64,000 bases of DNA from Cohnella fermenti (GCF_004801405.1 NZ_SSOB01000013.1:122624-186623), one strand, 5' to 3'; counted from the stretch's first letter, positions 24,600-33,675 are shown. Notes: a model not told the origin generated them from the letters alone. Program-made: numbers and translations.

Positions 24600-24770
24600 T
24601 ATGAAAATTCACATTGGTGCGGCGCGATAACGGGGAGTTTGGGCGATTCTATGTGAAGAATCACATTCGTGGAGCAAATTCCGGCCCGAGTTGCTGGATG
24701 TATGCTAAAAACCACATAAAACGCCGCGATTGCCTCTATTCGAAGCCGATGAATGTGAAAATTCATATAA
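24600..24770. repeat. Four degenerate palindromes with 50-bp spacing
   Basis: TATGAAAATTCACATT (24600), TATGTGAAGAATCACATT (24650), TATGCTAAAAACCACATA (24701) and GAATGTGAAAATTCATAT (24751) recur every 50-51 bp with unrelated ~33-bp stretches between. They fill most of the gap 24539-24793, which has no gene. Repeats are too degenerate for CRISPR. Confidence 0.8.
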
Positions 24771-24793
24771 ATTCGGCTGCCATAGGGCCGGGG

Positions 24794-25744
24794 TTAATTG
24801 CTCCCTTGCCCCGCCAAGCGCCAGCGGCATGTCAGGAGCAGCGAGTCGCCTTCCAGCTCCGCGCGCAGCGAGCCGCCCATCTTCTCCATCAGGCCTCGCG
24901 CGATCGACAGGCCAAGGCCGGTCCCGCCTCCCGGCTCGCCGCTGCGCACGGCGGAGCGGGACCGGTCGGCCATGTAGAAGCGGTTGAACAGCAGCTCCGG
25001 ATCGTGCCCGCGCAGATGCGGAGCGTCGTTGCGAAGCTCCAGGACGGCGTCGTTGTCCCGTCTCCGCAGCTCGATGCGAATCGCTCCTTGCGCGTGGCGC
25101 AGCGTGTTCAGCATGAGGTTCTCCACGACGCGGCGAACGGCCGCTTCGTCCGCGGTTGCGGGCAGCGGCGCGTCCTCGAGCCGGAGGTCCGGCTGAAGCC
25201 GCCTCTCGCTGAGCCGGTCGTAGAAGCCGAGCAGAATCTCCGGGATCAGGCGCCCCAGGGCTACTGCGCCGAGGTTCAGCCGGTAGTCCGGCGAGTCGAG
25301 CACCGACAGCTCGAAGAAGTCGTCCAGCAGCGCCTTCAGCCTCGCTGTGCGATGCCGAATAACGGAGATCGCGTCCTTCCGCTCTGCGTCGGTCAGTCCC
25401 TCTTGCTCCAGCACCTGGATATAGCCGGAGATCGAGGTAAGCGGCGTTCTCAGGTCGTGCGAGACGTTGGCGACGGCTTGCCTCAGCTCGGTCTCGGAAC
25501 GCCTCTGCTCGGCTTGCGCCCGCTCGATGAGCGCCGTATGCCGGTTGATCTCCTCGGCCAATTCCTCCAGCGCCGCATCGTGCCAGTCCAGGACAAGCTT
25601 CTGGCCGGACTCGCTCCGGTTATAACGCCGCAACTGTCTCGTGAGCTCGCTTAGCTGTCTTTTCCAACGGTGGATTCGATAAAAGGCGACGGCCGTCGCG
25701 ATGCTTGCCGCCGTTCCGACCAGCTCAGGCCACACGGCCGACAC
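24794..25744 (-). CDS. Sensor histidine kinase (intramembrane-sensing type)
   Basis: A 316-residue kinase with one N-terminal membrane segment (residues ~5-25) and no extracellular domain. The phospho-His is in NVSHDLRTPLTSISGYIQVL near residue 100. The ATPase boxes are NLMLNTLRHA (N), then GGGTGLGLSIARGLMEKMGG (G). It partners with the response regulator at 27528 in one operon that also has an ABC transporter, as in bacitracin/lantibiotic-sensing systems. The start is GTG 25744 or, better spaced from AGGAGG, GTG 25735. Confidence 0.9.
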   Translation of the reverse strand: MSAVWPELVGTAASIATAVAFYRIHRWKRQLSELTRQLRRYNRSESGQKLVLDWHDAALEELAEEINRHTALIERAQAEQRRSETELRQAVANVSHDLRTPLTSISGYIQVLEQEGLTDAERKDAISVIRHRTARLKALLDDFFELSVLDSPDYRLNLGAVALGRLIPEILLGFYDRLSERRLQPDLRLEDAPLPATADEAAVRRVVENLMLNTLRHAQGAIRIELRRRDNDAVLELRNDAPHLRGHDPELLFNRFYMADRSRSAVRSGEPGGGTGLGLSIARGLMEKMGGSLRAELEGDSLLLTCRWRLAGQGSN

Positions 25745-25752
25745 CTCCTCCT

Positions 25753-26520
25753 CTACTTGATCTCCTTACGCCGGAAAACCACAATGCCAAGCCCTACAAA
25801 CGCCACCCAAGTGAGGAGGCAAATCGCGATATCGACAAGAAGGTCTCCCCGGCTGACCGACTCGTTCGCGAGATCGAGGATGACTCGCAGAATGCTGTAA
25901 TCGTATACGGTCTCGAGCGCGGGAGCATACTTGCTCGCCATGAGGATAACGCCGTCGATGAAGAAGAAGAATACGAACGAGAAGCCGATCGTCTTGCCGC
26001 TGTCGTTCAGAAGGATGGCGAACCACCCGGTAACCGCCGCAAAAGCAGCAGCGACAAGCAGAGTCATCCCGAGCGTGCGAACGATGTATTCCGCCTCCGA
26101 GCCGCCCGGCAGCTCGCCGAAGCCAAGAACCAGCGAACCGAGAACCAGGTTGACGAGGGGATATACAAGCGCGGCTCCCATAGCCCCAAGCGAGAAAACC
26201 GTCAGCTTGGCCGCAATAATCCGGCTGCGGGGGAAGCCGGCGGACACCGAGCGCTTCATCGTTCCGTTCGCGTATTCGCTCGAGAGGAAGAAGCCGGCAA
26301 GGATGCCGAAGCCGATCTTGATAATGTATGGATTGGCCGCCAGGGACGACGTCCAAGCATCGATGCCCGACAATGCGTCAATAGCGCCGCCGTCGTTCGG
26401 GTCGTCGAAGCGGGCGAGCAGGACGTTGACGACAGCGGCCGCCGCCAGAACAAGCAGAAGCAGCCAGAACGTGCGGTTCCTGAGCAGCTTGTACCCCTCC
26501 GCCCGAATCAGGTTATTCAT
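25753..26520 (-). CDS. ABC transporter permease (bacteriocin immunity-like)
   Basis: A 255-residue ABC-2 family permease with six predicted membrane segments starting at residue ~18. ATG at 26520 follows GGAGG by eight bases and overlaps the ATPase gene by 8 bp. SEYANGTMKRSVSAGFPRS after segment 2 is the typical cytoplasmic loop of BcrB/SpaE-like permeases. It likely acts with the ATPase to expel or resist a membrane-active peptide. Confidence 0.85.
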   Translation of the reverse strand: MNNLIRAEGYKLLRNRTFWLLLLVLAAAAVVNVLLARFDDPNDGGAIDALSGIDAWTSSLAANPYIIKIGFGILAGFFLSSEYANGTMKRSVSAGFPRSRIIAAKLTVFSLGAMGAALVYPLVNLVLGSLVLGFGELPGGSEAEYIVRTLGMTLLVAAAFAAVTGWFAILLNDSGKTIGFSFVFFFFIDGVILMASKYAPALETVYDYSILRVILDLANESVSRGDLLVDIAICLLTWVAFVGLGIVVFRRKEIK

Positions 26521-27436
26521 GCGCCCCGCCTCCGATCCGCTTCGCGAAGTAGCTCTCGAGAGCTTCCCCCATCGGCATGAACTGCTCGATCGCAAGCCCG
26601 GCTGCCGCGAGCGCTCCCGATACGCGGGACGGTCGCCCCAGATGCTCGAACAATTGAATCGTCCCGTCCGCAAGCACCTCGAATTTGGTTGTCGCCAGCT
26701 CTTGCTCCAATACGGAGGCCGCCAGCTCCGGCGAGTCGACCTTGATATGGATGTATTGACGGCACTGCTTCTGAAGCTCGTCCAGCGTAAGCTCCTCCAG
26801 CAGGCGTCCCCGGTGAATGATGCCATAATGGCTTGCCAGCAGATGCAGCTCGCTGAGAATGTGGCTGGAGATCAGAATCGTGATGCCGGTCTCCCGGTTC
26901 AGCTTCTGCAGCAGCTCCCGCATCTCGACGACGCCGACCGGGTCGAGCCCGTTCGTCGGCTCGTCGAGCACGAGGAATTCCGGGTCCCCCAGTAGAGCGA
27001 CCGCCAGCGCCAGCCGCTGCTTCATCCCGAGCGAGAAGTTCCGCGCCGTCTTCCTGCCCGTGCCTTCCAGTCCGACCAGCTCGAGAACGCGGCGGATGCA
27101 TTCTTTCCCCGGAATGCCCCGCTGCAGCCGATGGATCTCCAGGTTCTCCTTGGCCGTAAGCTGCGGGAAGAGGGCGGGATTCTCGATGGCGACGCCCATC
27201 CGGCGCCTCGCACGCACAAGCTCCTTATCCCCGCTCTCCCCGAACAGCTCGATCGTTCCCGACGTGGGGAACGCCATTCCCGTGACAAGCTTCATCAGGG
27301 TCGACTTGCCCGCCCCGTTCTGGCCGATGAATCCGTAGATGGAGCCTTGGCGGATGTTCAGATTGACGTCGTCCAGCGCAAGCTGGTTCTTGTAGGCCTT
27401 GACCAACCGATGCGTTCGCAGCACGTATTCGTTCAT
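26513..27436 (-). CDS. ABC transporter ATP-binding protein (BcrA-like)
   Basis: A 307-residue ATPase. Walker A is GQNGAGKST near residue 40, the signature FSLGMKQRLALA near 137, Walker B FLVLDEPTNGLDP near 157. The C-terminal ~90 residues are the extension found in BcrA/NatA-type antimicrobial peptide exporters. The LGMKQRL signature variant is typical of these immunity ATPases. It overlaps the permease gene and follows the response regulator by 91 bases. Confidence 0.9.
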   Translation of the reverse strand: MNEYVLRTHRLVKAYKNQLALDDVNLNIRQGSIYGFIGQNGAGKSTLMKLVTGMAFPTSGTIELFGESGDKELVRARRRMGVAIENPALFPQLTAKENLEIHRLQRGIPGKECIRRVLELVGLEGTGRKTARNFSLGMKQRLALAVALLGDPEFLVLDEPTNGLDPVGVVEMRELLQKLNRETGITILISSHILSELHLLASHYGIIHRGRLLEELTLDELQKQCRQYIHIKVDSPELAASVLEQELATTKFEVLADGTIQLFEHLGRPSRVSGALAAAGLAIEQFMPMGEALESYFAKRIGGGAHE

Positions 27437-27527
27437 GGTTGCGCTCTGTCCTCCCTTATCCGGTTCGATAAGCTCGATTGTACAGACCGTTCCATAAGGG
27501 AAGCTAAAGCCATATCATAAGAAAATC

Positions 27528-28223
27528 TTAAGTTTTGAGCCGGTAGCCCATCCCCCAGATGGTCTCGATATATTCTTCGTTCGGGTTCGCCTTCGCCAGC
27601 TTGCTTCTCAGATTGCTCATGTGCACGTTGATCGCGTTCTCTTCCCCGCCGAGGAACGGTTCTCCCCAGACGCTCTCGAACACGTTCGCCTTCGTGAACA
27701 GCTTCTTCGGCTGCGAGAGCAGCAGCTCCAGAATGTCGTACTCGCGGGCGGTCAAGACCAGCTCCCGGCCGGCCGCGCGGACCGACTTCGCCTCGGGATC
27801 GACGACGAGGTCCTTGTGGCGGAGCAGCTTCGGCGACGCTGCGGCAGGCAGCCGGCGGAACCGCCGGAGCAGCGATTCGATGCGGGCCGACACCTCCTCG
27901 AGGTCGAACGGCTTCGTTATGTAATCGTCCGCTCCCTTCTTGAGCGAGCCGATCCGCGTCTCGCGCTCGTTCTCCGCGGTAATGACGATGACGGGCGTGT
28001 CGCCCTTCGCGGAGATGACGGATAGCAGCTCATCCCCGCGCAATCCGGGCAGCATCAGGTCGAGCAGCACAAGCCCCCACATCTCGCGCTCGAGGTACAA
28101 CAGCGCCTCGGTCCCGGAGTAAGCGGGCTGCGGAGCGTAGCCGCTTCTTGCCAGCACGCCGCACAGCAGCCGGTTGATATCGTCATCGTCCTCGACCACG
28201 AGAACCCGAATGGTGTGATCCAC
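27528..28223 (-). CDS. OmpR-family response regulator
   Basis: A 231-residue regulator. The receiver has DDDD near residue 12, the phospho-Asp in LVLLDLMLPG near 54 and Lys in TKPFDLEEV near 104. The effector domain has TAREYDILELLLSQPKKLF, GGEENAINVHMSNLRSKL and WGMGYRLKT. The start is GTG 28223 with AGGAGG eight bases upstream. It heads an RR-ATPase-permease-kinase operon. CTTAAG-type repeats (27523-27537) just downstream of its coding end could be its binding site for the ABC genes. Confidence 0.92.
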   Translation of the reverse strand: MDHTIRVLVVEDDDDINRLLCGVLARSGYAPQPAYSGTEALLYLEREMWGLVLLDLMLPGLRGDELLSVISAKGDTPVIVITAENERETRIGSLKKGADDYITKPFDLEEVSARIESLLRRFRRLPAAASPKLLRHKDLVVDPEAKSVRAAGRELVLTAREYDILELLLSQPKKLFTKANVFESVWGEPFLGGEENAINVHMSNLRSKLAKANPNEEYIETIWGMGYRLKT

Positions 28224-28251
28224 GGGAATGTCCTCCTCTCGCCTCTATGAT

Positions 28252-29814
28252 TCAAGTGTCCTCCCGAACGAACAGCTTCTGCTGGAACTTCGCGATGTCC
28301 GCATACTCCTCCTCCAGCTTGCGGGAGAGGCGCACGAAGAGCGGCAGAAGCTCCCGGTACGTCGCGGACGCCTCCGGGTTCGGGCTGTGGGCGTGCGTCG
28401 CGCCAACCATCGCGCCGACGCGCGAGAAGGCGTTCGCATCCCCGAAGGCGGCAAGGCCGAGAATGACGGCGCCGAGGCAGGAGCTCTCGTAGCTCTCCGG
28501 AACGACGACCTCCTGGTCGAAAATATCCGCCATCATCTGCCGCCACAGCGGCGAGCGGGCGAATCCGCCCGTGGCGAGAATGCGCTTCGGTTCGCCGATC
28601 GTCTCCTGCATGGCGAGCATAACCGTGTACAGGTTGTACACGACGCCTTCCAGCACGGAGCGGATCATGTGCTCCTTCCGATGATGCAGGGTGAGCCCGA
28701 AGAAGGAGCCCCTCGCATCCGGATTCCAGAGCGGCGCCCGCTCTCCGGTCAAGTACGGGAGGAAGAGCAGCCCGTCCGAGCCGGGGCGAACGCGCTCGGC
28801 GATCCGCGTCAGCACGTCGTACGGGCTGATGCCGAGCCGGTTGGCCGTCTCGGTCTCAGAGGCTGCGAATTCGTCGCGCACCCAGCGGAAAATAACGCCG
28901 CCGTTGTTGACCGGCCCTCCGATCGCCCACTTCTTGTCCGTAAGCGCGTAGCAGAAGTAGCGCCCCTTCGGGTCGGTCGCGGGCCGGTCGATCATCGTGC
29001 GGATCGCGCCGCTTGTGCCGATCGTCACGGCGACGACGCCGGGGTCGATCGCGTTCAGCCCGAGGTTCGACAGGACGCCGTCGCTCGCTCCGACGACGAA
29101 CGGCGTGGACGCGGACAGGCCCATGCCGGCCGCCGCATTCGTATTCGTCATGCCTTCGAGGACGAATGTCGTCGGCACCAGCTCCGACAGCCGGTCCGGC
29201 GTTATGCCCGCGATGGCGAGCGCCTCCTCGTCCCATTCCAGGCGGGACAGGTTCAGCAGCCCGGTGGCCGACGCGATCGACCAGTCGACAACGTAGCGGC
29301 CGAACAGCCGATGCAGCACGTATTCTTTGATCGAGACGAACTTCGCCGCGCGGGCAAACAGCTCGGGATGCTCCTGCCGGAGCCACATCAGCTTCGTGAT
29401 CGGCGACATCGGATGGATCGGCGTTCCCGTGCGGCGATAGACGGAGATGCCGTCCATCTCGGTCCGCAGCCGCTTCGCCCACTCCGCGCTGCGATTGTCC
29501 GCCCATGTGATGCCGCGCATCAGCGGCCGATCCGCCCCATCCACCGGAATCACGCTGTGCATGGCCGAGCTGCAGGAGACGAACTGAACGTCTCCCGGCG
29601 CCAGCCCCGCTTCCTTCACCGCCGTGCCGACGGCCGCAACGACCGCCGCGAAGATCTCCTCCGGGTCCTGTTCGGCGATGGAAGGCGTTGGCGTATAGAG
29701 CGGATAGCCCGCATTCGCCGTCGAGACGACCCGTCCCTCCTCGTCGAAGACAACCGCCTTCGTGCTTGTGGTCCCCATGTCGATTCCGATTCGGTACCTT
29801 TTGACGCTGCTCAT
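28252..29814 (-). CDS. gntK: Gluconokinase (FGGY family)
   Basis: A 520-residue FGGY sugar kinase that phosphorylates D-gluconate to 6-phosphogluconate. The N-terminal phosphate loop is GIDMGTTSTKAVVFDEEGRV, and the C-terminal signature ILATGGFARSPLWRQMMADI is present near residue 410. Length and motifs match Bacillus GntK. Start ATG 29814 follows GGGAGG by ten bases. It is 27 bases behind the gluconate permease gene, under GntR control by context. Confidence 0.92.
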   Translation of the reverse strand: MSSVKRYRIGIDMGTTSTKAVVFDEEGRVVSTANAGYPLYTPTPSIAEQDPEEIFAAVVAAVGTAVKEAGLAPGDVQFVSCSSAMHSVIPVDGADRPLMRGITWADNRSAEWAKRLRTEMDGISVYRRTGTPIHPMSPITKLMWLRQEHPELFARAAKFVSIKEYVLHRLFGRYVVDWSIASATGLLNLSRLEWDEEALAIAGITPDRLSELVPTTFVLEGMTNTNAAAGMGLSASTPFVVGASDGVLSNLGLNAIDPGVVAVTIGTSGAIRTMIDRPATDPKGRYFCYALTDKKWAIGGPVNNGGVIFRWVRDEFAASETETANRLGISPYDVLTRIAERVRPGSDGLLFLPYLTGERAPLWNPDARGSFFGLTLHHRKEHMIRSVLEGVVYNLYTVMLAMQETIGEPKRILATGGFARSPLWRQMMADIFDQEVVVPESYESSCLGAVILGLAAFGDANAFSRVGAMVGATHAHSPNPEASATYRELLPLFVRLSRKLEEEYADIAKFQQKLFVREDT

Positions 29815-29841
29815 CCTTTTTTTTCCTCCCCCGTCTATCGG

Positions 29842-31203
29842 TTAGACCAATGCGCTTACAAGCATAATCAGGATCAGCCCGGCGACCGACAGAATCGTCT
29901 CCATGACGGTCCACGACTTGAGCGTCTGCGGAACGCTCATGTTGAAGAACTCCTTCACCATCCAGAAGCCGGCGTCGTTGACGTGCGACAGCACCAGCGA
30001 GCCTGCGCCGGTAGCCAGCACGACGAGTTCGACGTTCGCTCCCGGCGTCATGGCAAGCACCGGCGCGACGATGCCGGCCGAGGTCGTCATCGCCACCGTC
30101 GCCGAACCGGTCGCGACCCGAATCAGCGCGGCGACAAGCCAGGCGAACAGAATGACGTTCACGTTCGCGCTGGTCGCCAGATCCGCAATCGCCTGGCCGA
30201 CGCCGCTGTCGATCAGCACCTGCTTAAACGCGCCGCCGCCCCCGATGATGAGCACGATGCCCGCAATCGGAGGCAGGCTGTCCGAAGCGAACTTCGACAC
30301 CTCCTCCTTCGTGAACCCGCGAGCGAAGCCGAGCGAGAAGAACGAGAAGATAACCGCGATCAACAGCGCCACGACTTCATGGCCGATAAATTCGCAGAAC
30401 ACGGTGAAGCCGTTCGTCGCATCGGGATCGGCGATGCTGGCGATCGAGCCGATCAGCATGAGAATGACCGGCAGCAGAATCGTAAACAGCGTGATGCCGA
30501 AGCCGGGCAGGCTGCGCTGCTCCTTCATGGCGAACTGCTCGACCAGCTTCGGATCGGGCTCGACCTGGATTCGCTTGCCGATGAGCTTGCCGAAGACCGG
30601 CCCCGCGAGGATGGCGACCGGAATGCCGATCAGGATGGAATACAGGATCGTCTTGCCCAGGTTGGCGCCGTACGCCTCGATGGCGATCATCGGAGCCGGA
30701 TGCGGCGGAACGAGCCCGTGCACGACGGACAAGCCGGCGAGCATCGGGATGCCGATCTGGAGCATGGGCATTTTGGTTTTCCTGGCGACGATGAAGGCAA
30801 TCGGAATGAGCAGAATGACGCCGACCTCGAAGAACACCGGAATGCCGACGAGGAAGCCGACGATGAGCATCGCCCAGTGAACCTTGCGGTCGCCGAACTT
30901 GTCGATCAACGTCGTCGCGATGCGCTCCGCTCCTCCCGACTCGGCCATCATCTTGCCGAGCATCGTGCCAAGCCCGATAACGATCGCAATCGTGCCGAGC
31001 GTGCCGCCGAGCCCTTTGGTAATCGACGTCACCGAGTCGGCCGGCTTCATGCCCGCGAGCAAGGCGAGCCCGAAGCTCGAGATGAGCAGCGTGACGAACG
31101 GGTTCCACTTGAATGTGGAGATCATGACGATAAGAAAAGCGATGGCCAGCAATGTCCATACAAGCAACGTTCCCGTATGGCTCATGCCGAATAAGGTATC
31201 CAT
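29842..31203 (-). CDS. gntP: Gluconate:H+ symporter (GntP family)
   Basis: A 453-residue membrane protein with 12-14 predicted segments. ATG 31203 was chosen for GAGGAGG six bases upstream. GntP hallmarks include HGLVPPHPAPMIAIEA near residue 160, IGIPVFFEVGVILLIP near 115 and a late HVNDAGFWMVKEFF. It imports gluconate with protons. Upstream lies a GntR-type operator (31336-31349). Confidence 0.93.
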   Translation of the reverse strand: MDTLFGMSHTGTLLVWTLLAIAFLIVMISTFKWNPFVTLLISSFGLALLAGMKPADSVTSITKGLGGTLGTIAIVIGLGTMLGKMMAESGGAERIATTLIDKFGDRKVHWAMLIVGFLVGIPVFFEVGVILLIPIAFIVARKTKMPMLQIGIPMLAGLSVVHGLVPPHPAPMIAIEAYGANLGKTILYSILIGIPVAILAGPVFGKLIGKRIQVEPDPKLVEQFAMKEQRSLPGFGITLFTILLPVILMLIGSIASIADPDATNGFTVFCEFIGHEVVALLIAVIFSFFSLGFARGFTKEEVSKFASDSLPPIAGIVLIIGGGGAFKQVLIDSGVGQAIADLATSANVNVILFAWLVAALIRVATGSATVAMTTSAGIVAPVLAMTPGANVELVVLATGAGSLVLSHVNDAGFWMVKEFFNMSVPQTLKSWTVMETILSVAGLILIMLVSALV

Positions 31204-31335
31204 GGGCGTCCTCCTCATGCTTATGGGCTTGGTTCTGCGGATCATACGGGGCCGGCAACGGGTTACTTCTAGTTTTACCCGTTGCTGGCACAATCGGCAC
31301 ATCGTGCAAGGAATTCATCGAATGACATTATGTAT

Positions 31336-31349
31336 ACTTGTCGACAACT
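31336..31349 (-). promoter_or_regulatory. GntR-type operator upstream of gntP
   Basis: ATACTTGTCGACAACTT closely matches the Bacillus GntR operator ATACTTGTATACAAGTAT, and the site in front of gntR. It lies in the 197-base gap between gntR and gntP. Confidence 0.65.
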
Positions 31350-31400
31350 TGCTCGGGAGGAGGCTCTCGGCCCGGAGGCCGCTTCTCTTGCGTTACGAGC

Positions 31401-32096
31401 TTACGCTCGGCCGAGCGTATGGTCAAGCGTTGCGAAGGAATCGGCAAAGTATGTCCGCACCTGCTCCCGAACCTCCGTCTCGTCGCCCGAACGCAGGCTG
31501 TCCAGCAGCGCCCGATGCTTCCCGATGACCGCGGCCACCCGCGCTTCGCCCTCGCCGAACACGTCCTCCGTCGTGACGAGCATGACGGTCAGCACAAGCT
31601 GGCGGATGCTTCGCCAGAGCTGCCGGATGCGGGAATGGTTCGCCTCCTCGACGATCGTCTCGTGGAAGGTGAAGTCGAGAAGCGCGAACTCCTCGATGTC
31701 CTTGTGCTTGGCCGCCAGCTCCATTCTGTCGAGAATGCGCTCAAGCCGCGCCAGGATCGGCTCCCGATCCATGCGGGAGAGCCGCTCCTGAGCGAAGCTC
31801 TCGATCAGGCAGCGAACATCGTACAGCTCGCGCACCTCCTCCGCGCCGAGGCCGACAACGACGGCTCCCATCCGTTCAAGCCGGATAAGCCCTTCGCCGG
31901 ACAGCGTCCGAAGCGCCTCGCGCACCGGGGAGCGGCTCGTCCCGAAGTCCGCGGCGATGCCGTTCTCCGACAGCTTCTCGCCGGGCTTGAGCTTGCCGGT
32001 GACAATGCCCAGCCGAAGCTCGCAGGAGATCGCCTCTCCGAGGGAGGCTCCGCGCAGCCATGAGGAAGGATAAAGCATTCGTGTCGCCCCAGACAT
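31401..32096 (-). CDS. gntR: Gluconate operon repressor (GntR, FCD domain)
   Basis: A 231-residue GntR/FadR-type repressor. Residues ~20-82 are the winged helix (LKPGEKLSENGIAADFGTSRSPVREAL, given in part: ENGIAADFGTSRSPVREAL). Residues ~95-220 are the FCD effector domain with metal/ligand His (DFTFHETIVEEANHSRIRQLW). It should repress gntP-gntK and itself, relieved by gluconate. The order gntR-gntP-gntK differs from B. subtilis gntRKPZ, and there is no 6-phosphogluconate dehydrogenase (gntZ) here. Confidence 0.92.
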   Translation of the reverse strand: MSGATRMLYPSSWLRGASLGEAISCELRLGIVTGKLKPGEKLSENGIAADFGTSRSPVREALRTLSGEGLIRLERMGAVVVGLGAEEVRELYDVRCLIESFAQERLSRMDREPILARLERILDRMELAAKHKDIEEFALLDFTFHETIVEEANHSRIRQLWRSIRQLVLTVMLVTTEDVFGEGEARVAAVIGKHRALLDSLRSGDETEVREQVRTYFADSFATLDHTLGRA

Positions 32097-32120
32097 TCGT
32101 ATCCCCCCTAAGTCCCTGTG

Positions 32121-32136
32121 TACTTGTATACAACTT
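32121..32136 (-). promoter_or_regulatory. GntR-type operator upstream of gntR
   Basis: TACTTGTATACAACTT, 25 bases before the gntR start, contains the GntR operator core TTGTATACAA and supports autorepression. Confidence 0.7.
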
Positions 32137-32182
32137 TATCGTTTTCTTATCTTACTCCTCCGGCGGGGATTTGTAAACGGCA

Positions 32183-33256
32183 TCATTGCACGAAAACAGA
32201 CAAAAACCGCTTGACCGCGCGCGGCCCGTCCGCGTCCATGGCGAAGCGGACCGCCCTGCCGGAGGCGGCCGCCGGCGTGTCGCGGCGGTCGGCGACGACC
32301 GTCCCCGATGTCAGGCCGGGGCCGCTCTCCACCCGTGCGCGCCACGTGCGGAACGAGAAGAGCGACGGGTCCTCCGCCGCGAGCACGCCGAGCGTCGCGT
32401 GGAGCGGCACGGCCCCGAGCGGGAAGCCTGTCGCCAGCAGGCGGCCCGCTCGGTAGGCCTGGAGGCGCCGCAGCAGCTCGGCGGCGCGGCGCCTGCGCGG
32501 CTCGCGGGCCAGCTTGGCCGCGAGCGCAAGGTCCGGCCCGGCGAGCAGCGCGCGCCGGGCGGCATCGAGGCCGACGACCGTCAGGCGGTCGGCCGTCTCC
32601 AGCAGCGCCGCGGCGGCCCGCGGGTCGCCGTGGAAGCGAGACTCGGCCATGGGCGAGACGTCGCCCGGGGCCAGAACGGTTCCGCCCGCCGCGATCGCCT
32701 CGCGGAACCGGGCGGCCGTGGCCGGCTCGAGCGCCAGCGCGGCCGGCCAATTGCTGGCCCGTCCGGCGAGCGCGAGCGTCAGCTCGCCGGGACGGGCCGC
32801 CGCCGCGCGCGCGAGGAAGCTCGCGGCGGACTCGGGCAGCGGCGCCTGCGAGGACGGCGCCAGCAGCGCATCGCCAAGGCCGAAGCGGCCGTTGTCCTCT
32901 CCGTCCCCCGCTCCGCTTCCTGATCTGCCGTCCGGTCCGCCGCCCGATTTTCCGCCCGCCGTGCCCGCCGCCGCCAACTCCCGCTCCCCGTCCTCTCCCG
33001 CCGCCACCGGCACCTCATAGCCCGGCTCGCACAGACGGATCAGCCGCAGCGCGTTGTCCGCCGCTTGACGCGCGGGCAGGTCGCCGCCGGACGTCGTCAC
33101 CCCGACGAGGCGGATGCCGGGCGACAGCAGCGCGTACACAAGCGCGAACGCCCCGTCGATATCGGCGCCGATGTCCAGAAGCAGCGGAACGGGCTCTTCC
33201 CTCCGCACGCCGCCCAATCCCGCTTCGAATTGTGCCTCCACCCCCATCTTCTCCAT
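32183..33256 (-). CDS. Nucleoside hydrolase-like protein with degenerate metal site
   Basis: A 357-residue protein of the inosine-uridine nucleoside hydrolase fold. ATG 33256 follows AAGGGGGG by eight bases. The N-terminal calcium/ribose loop, normally DxDPGxDDA, reads DIGADIDGA: the second and last Asp are Gly, so ribose hydrolysis is doubtful. GVTTSGGD resembles the next conserved strand. A ~35-residue Gly/Ser/Asp insert (AGTAGGKSGGGPDG region, residues ~95-125) interrupts the fold. The C-terminal half is unusually rich in Ala/Arg, with very high GC. It lies upstream of gntR in the same direction. Perhaps a sugar-binding or inactive paralogue. Confidence 0.6.
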   Translation of the reverse strand: MEKMGVEAQFEAGLGGVRREEPVPLLLDIGADIDGAFALVYALLSPGIRLVGVTTSGGDLPARQAADNALRLIRLCEPGYEVPVAAGEDGERELAAAGTAGGKSGGGPDGRSGSGAGDGEDNGRFGLGDALLAPSSQAPLPESAASFLARAAAARPGELTLALAGRASNWPAALALEPATAARFREAIAAGGTVLAPGDVSPMAESRFHGDPRAAAALLETADRLTVVGLDAARRALLAGPDLALAAKLAREPRRRRAAELLRRLQAYRAGRLLATGFPLGAVPLHATLGVLAAEDPSLFSFRTWRARVESGPGLTSGTVVADRRDTPAAASGRAVRFAMDADGPRAVKRFLSVFVQ

Positions 33257-33302
33257 CTGACCGTCCCCCCTTAGCTCCGCAACTACTAACATATATGACC
33301 AA

Positions 33303-33323
33303 AGAGCCTGCGAATGACAGGCT
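33303..33323 (-). terminator. Intrinsic terminator after the yqkE-like gene
   Basis: Minus-strand GAGCCTG-TCATTCG-CAGGCTC followed by TTTGG; short but perfect 7-bp stem. Confidence 0.55.
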
Positions 33324-33383
33324 CCTCCGTTTTATACTCTATTCGGTTCTCAGCCAACCCGCCTGCAGCCGTTAAACGTACCG

Positions 33384-33653
33384 TTACTTGAACTTCCGCC
33401 AATCGGACGAGCTGTTGTTCAGAAGGTGCTCGAAGTCGTTGTCGAGACGCTTCTGCTCCGCCTTGCGCTTCTCCTCTTCCGCAAGCCGCTTGCGCTCCCG
33501 CGCGGCCGCTTCCGATGCCTTCAGCTCGTCCGCCTGCGCCTTCAGCTTGCCGATGACATCGGCTCCGAGCAGCTCCTTCAGCGTGAGCTTCGAATCGGCC
33601 GAGCTGTCCGGCGACAGCTTGCGGGGCGGAGGCGCCATCTTCTTCTTCGCCAT
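33384..33653 (-). CDS. YqkE-like protein (DUF3886)
   Basis: An 89-residue highly charged protein. LTLKELLGADVIGKLKAQADELKA (residues ~23-46) followed by a Lys/Glu/Arg-rich coiled coil and an end FEHLLNNSSSDWRKFK matches Bacillus YqkE in order and length. Function unknown. AAGGAGGG lies six bases before ATG. It is 22 bases behind the metallo-hydrolase gene, so cotranscribed. Confidence 0.85.
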   Translation of the reverse strand: MAKKKMAPPPRKLSPDSSADSKLTLKELLGADVIGKLKAQADELKASEAAARERKRLAEEEKRKAEQKRLDNDFEHLLNNSSSDWRKFK

Positions 33654-33675
33654 TCCGATCCCTCCTTACAGCGTA

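Noticed and set aside
24600..24770. Possible small CRISPR array (50-bp period)
   Set aside because: Repeat units differ at many positions and are only ~17 bp, with no cas genes; spacing alone is not enough.
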